A DNA stretch of 16,593 bases from Methyloprofundus sp. GTDB lineage: Bacteria; Pseudomonadota; Gammaproteobacteria; Methylococcales; Methylomonadaceae. The notes below the pieces were generated by a model that worked only from the letters and a program-made list of their open reading frames with translations, was not told where the DNA came from and made no database searches. The translations under genes were made by a program, and so were the position numbers. The stretch is taken from contig JAUXBW010000005.1 of assembly GCA_030619185.1 (NCBI GenBank), forward strand, positions 1-16,593, given 5' to 3'. Shown in pieces: positions 14,638-16,593 of the stretch. The first letter of the stretch is position 1. The number at the start of each line of letters is the position of its first letter.

Positions 14638-15495
14638 ATGTCAGCAAATAAAATTTTAGTGAGTATTGGGGCAATATTTACAGTTGCCATGATGTGTGTT
14701 TTTACTGTATCAGAGACAGAAAAAGCCATTAAGTTTAAATTTGGGGAAATCATTGCGTCGGATTATCAGCCGGGTTTACATTTTAAACTTCCGTTTATCA
14801 ATAACGTCAAAAAATTTGATGCGCGTATCTTAACCCTGGACTCTGCGCCAGAGCGTTTTTTAACGGCAGAAAAGAAAAATGTGATCGTTGACTCGTTTGT
14901 AAAATGGCGTATCGGAGATGTTGAAACTTTCTATACCTCTGTTGCGGGCGATGCTTATCAGGCGAATATACGCTTAGATCAAATTATTAAGGATGCATTT
15001 CGTAGTGAGTTTAGTAAGCGTGATATTAAGCAACTGGTCTCTACTGACCGTAGTGCAGTGCGTGAAGCACTGATTGAAAATACGGCTAAAGCCGCTGCTC
15101 AATTGGGTATTGATATAGTTGATGTACAGGTAAAGCGTATTGATCTACCGAGCGAAGTCAGTCATTCTGTTTATAGTCGTATGGAAGCTGAGCGAGCACG
15201 AGTTGCGCGTGAATTTAGATCACAAGGGGCTGAGGCCGCCGAGAAAGTACGCGCGGATGCAGATAAGCAAAAAGAAATTATTCTGGCCGATGCTTATCGT
15301 GATTCTGAAATCAAGAAAGGGCAGGGCGATGCAAAAGCCGCTGAAACTTATGCAAATGCCTATGGAAAAAATGTTGAGTTTTATGCGTTTTACCGTAGTA
15401 TGCAGGCATATAAAGAAACATTTAATAAATCAGCGAATATTATGGTGACTGAGCCTGACTCTGAGTTCTTTAAATATTTCAAACAAATGAAATAG
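14638..15495 (+). CDS. hflC: FtsH modulator HflC (SPFH/prohibitin family)
   Basis: Partner of HflK in the FtsH-HflKC membrane complex. The 285 residues have an N-terminal helix (about 5-24), the SPFH start VSETEKAIKFKFGEI (24-38), QPGLHFKLPF (44-53), and a charged coiled coil rich in A, E, K and R (about 180-240) that ends with YANAYGKNVEFYAFYRSMQAY, highly typical of HflC. The length is slightly below the E. coli protein. The ATG is 2 bases after the hflK stop with GAGGG (14625-14629) inside hflK as ribosome binding site. A terminator follows at 15523-15548. Confidence 0.96.
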   Translation: MSANKILVSIGAIFTVAMMCVFTVSETEKAIKFKFGEIIASDYQPGLHFKLPFINNVKKFDARILTLDSAPERFLTAEKKNVIVDSFVKWRIGDVETFYTSVAGDAYQANIRLDQIIKDAFRSEFSKRDIKQLVSTDRSAVREALIENTAKAAAQLGIDIVDVQVKRIDLPSEVSHSVYSRMEAERARVAREFRSQGAEAAEKVRADADKQKEIILADAYRDSEIKKGQGDAKAAETYANAYGKNVEFYAFYRSMQAYKETFNKSANIMVTEPDSEFFKYFKQMK

Positions 15496-15522
15496 TTTTT
15501 ATCTGTTTGTGTTGAACAATTA

Positions 15523-15548
15523 ACGCTCTGCTTATGCGGAGCGTTTTT
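15523..15548 (+). terminator. Rho-independent terminator after hflC
   Basis: ACGCTCTGC (15523-15531) pairs with GCGGAGCGT (15536-15544; one wobble) across a TTAT loop, followed by a run of T residues to 15548. It lies only about 20 bases before the hisZ start, so hisZ may rely on read-through or on a promoter overlapping this hairpin. Confidence 0.85.
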
Positions 15549-15568
15549 GTGTGAATTGGAAAATTATC

Positions 15569-16593
15569 ATGTTGCAACGAGACCCTTGGCTTTTGCCAGA
15601 TGGTGTTGAAGAAGTTCTACCCGAAGATGTTAAACACTTAGAATCTTTGCGCCGCCAATTACTTGATGTGTTCGAGTGCTGGGGCTATGAAAAAGTCATT
15701 CCACCCTTTATCGATTATCTAGATTCTTTGTTAACAGGGTCAGGGCATGATTTAAACTTGCAGACCTTTAAGTTAACCGATCAACTCAGTGGCGAAGTGT
15801 TAGGCATACGTGCCGATATGACCCCGCAAGTTGCCAGAATTGATGCGCACAGCTTAAGTCATCAGCAAGTATCACGTCTCTGTTATGAAGGTACAACGCT
15901 GCATACCCGGGGCGGTGCTTTGGATAAAACTCGTATCCCGATGCAAATTGGTGCTGAGTTATTTGGTCACGCCGGTATTGATAGTGATATTGAAGTCGTG
16001 CAGTTAATGCTTGAAGTCTTGTCTATGGCAGGCTTAAAAAATGTACATCTAGATCTAGGGCATGTGGGTATCTATCGTGGACTTGTTGCCCAGGCAAACT
16101 TAACCGGGGAACAGGAATTAGCTTTATTTGAGGTTTTACAGCGTAAATCTAATTGTGAGCTGGTGGAACTTCTGCAAAGCTATGCCGTTGCAGCTGATTT
16201 ACAAACAGTCTTCCTGGCTTTGCCTAAATTGAACGGTGATAAGTCAGTACTGGCGAATGCAAGAGATGTTTTTAGTGCTGCCGATGTCAGCGTTAAAAAT
16301 GCCTTGGCACAGCTGGAAGAATTGGCTGATATATTGCATAGCTATTATCCAGAATTAACCATTAGCTTTGATTTGGCTGAATTACGTGGCTATCATTATC
16401 ATACGGGAATGGTATTTGCTGCTTTCGTTCCTGAAGTAGGTAAAGAAATTGCGCGGGGTGGGCGTTACGACAATATAGGTCAGATATTTGGCAGTGCCAG
16501 ACCAGCAACCGGGTTTAGTGCTGATTTGAAAGTTCTGGCGGCACTGACTAAAAGACTGCATTCAGAAGATGAAGTATCAAGAATCCTGGCACC
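15569..16593 (+). CDS. hisZ: ATP phosphoribosyltransferase regulatory subunit HisZ (3' end beyond window)
   Basis: HisZ resembles histidyl-tRNA synthetase but lacks aminoacylation activity; it activates the short form of HisG in the first step of histidine synthesis. The frame is open from the ATG at 15569 to the window end (341 codons), so about 50 residues are probably missing compared with typical HisZ. Visible blocks are WLLPDGVEEVLPED (7-20), RADMTPQVARIDAH (81-94), LDKTRIPMQIGAELFG (118-133), ELRGYHYHTGMVFAAF (271-286) and ARGGRYDNIG (295-304) followed by RPATGFSADLK. It follows hflC, as in Pseudomonas, where purA comes next. The presence of HisZ predicts a short-form HisG elsewhere in the genome. 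Confidence 0.95.
   Translation, partial: MLQRDPWLLPDGVEEVLPEDVKHLESLRRQLLDVFECWGYEKVIPPFIDYLDSLLTGSGHDLNLQTFKLTDQLSGEVLGIRADMTPQVARIDAHSLSHQQVSRLCYEGTTLHTRGGALDKTRIPMQIGAELFGHAGIDSDIEVVQLMLEVLSMAGLKNVHLDLGHVGIYRGLVAQANLTGEQELALFEVLQRKSNCELVELLQSYAVAADLQTVFLALPKLNGDKSVLANARDVFSAADVSVKNALAQLEELADILHSYYPELTISFDLAELRGYHYHTGMVFAAFVPEVGKEIARGGRYDNIGQIFGSARPATGFSADLKVLAALTKRLHSEDEVSRILA

Noticed and set aside
15140..15448. A 102-codon frame within hflC
   Set aside because: It is a shifted frame of the hflC coiled-coil region and has no features of its own.

Overview
The window is a piece of a moderately AT-rich gammaproteobacterial chromosome. The lineage call rests on three things: a cytochrome c oxidase cluster with the order coxB-coxA-(small ORF)-cox11-coxC-[antisense DUF2909-like]-SURF1-(Sco-like)-ctaA, an ftsY-ftsE-ftsX block, and the order hfq-hflX-hflK-hflC-hisZ that is typical of Pseudomonas-like Gammaproteobacteria. 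The genus cannot be fixed from the sequence alone. A methanotroph-like or sulfur-oxidiser-like gammaproteobacterium is only a guess.

Layout. 1-312 is non-coding and carries a 165-bp palindromic repeat (family A/B). 313-984 is bioD (biotin synthesis). 985-1264 is a spacer that begins with a copy of a second repeat family (C). 1268-5664 is the aa3-type oxidase operon: coxB with a fused cytochrome c domain, coxA, a 31-residue membrane peptide, cox11 and coxC, closed by a strong terminator at 5685-5721. 5814-6065 (minus) is a DUF2909-like two-helix membrane protein. 6066-6438 is a spacer containing an intact mobile-looking element (family C, inverted ends, 9-bp flanking duplication). 6439-9694 is an assembly operon: SURF1, a Sco/thioredoxin-like CxxxC protein, then a single 644-codon gene that joins heme A synthase (CtaA) to the signal recognition particle receptor FtsY. 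ftsE and ftsX follow with overlapping or near-overlapping ends. 11517-13054 is hfq-hflX, then a terminator and a second family-A/B repeat. 13436-15495 is hflK-hflC, then a terminator. hisZ starts at 15569 and runs off the window end.

The genes fit a theme of membrane protein biogenesis and respiration. CoxB/A/C form the oxidase; Cox11, SURF1 and the Sco-like protein deliver copper or heme; CtaA makes heme A; FtsY docks ribosomes at the membrane; FtsEX acts in division; HflKC controls FtsH proteolysis of membrane proteins. The ctaB and sco genes that usually accompany ctaA, the rsmD/rpoH neighbours of ftsYEX, and the miaA that usually precedes hfq are all absent here. The window therefore looks like three conserved blocks joined by rearrangement.

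The strongest novelty candidate is the CtaA-FtsY fusion at 7760-9694. The reading frame is unbroken, all eight predicted membrane helices of CtaA and the complete NG GTPase of FtsY are present, and no in-frame ATG/GTG/TTG exists between codons 290 and 360 from which a normal separate FtsY could start.
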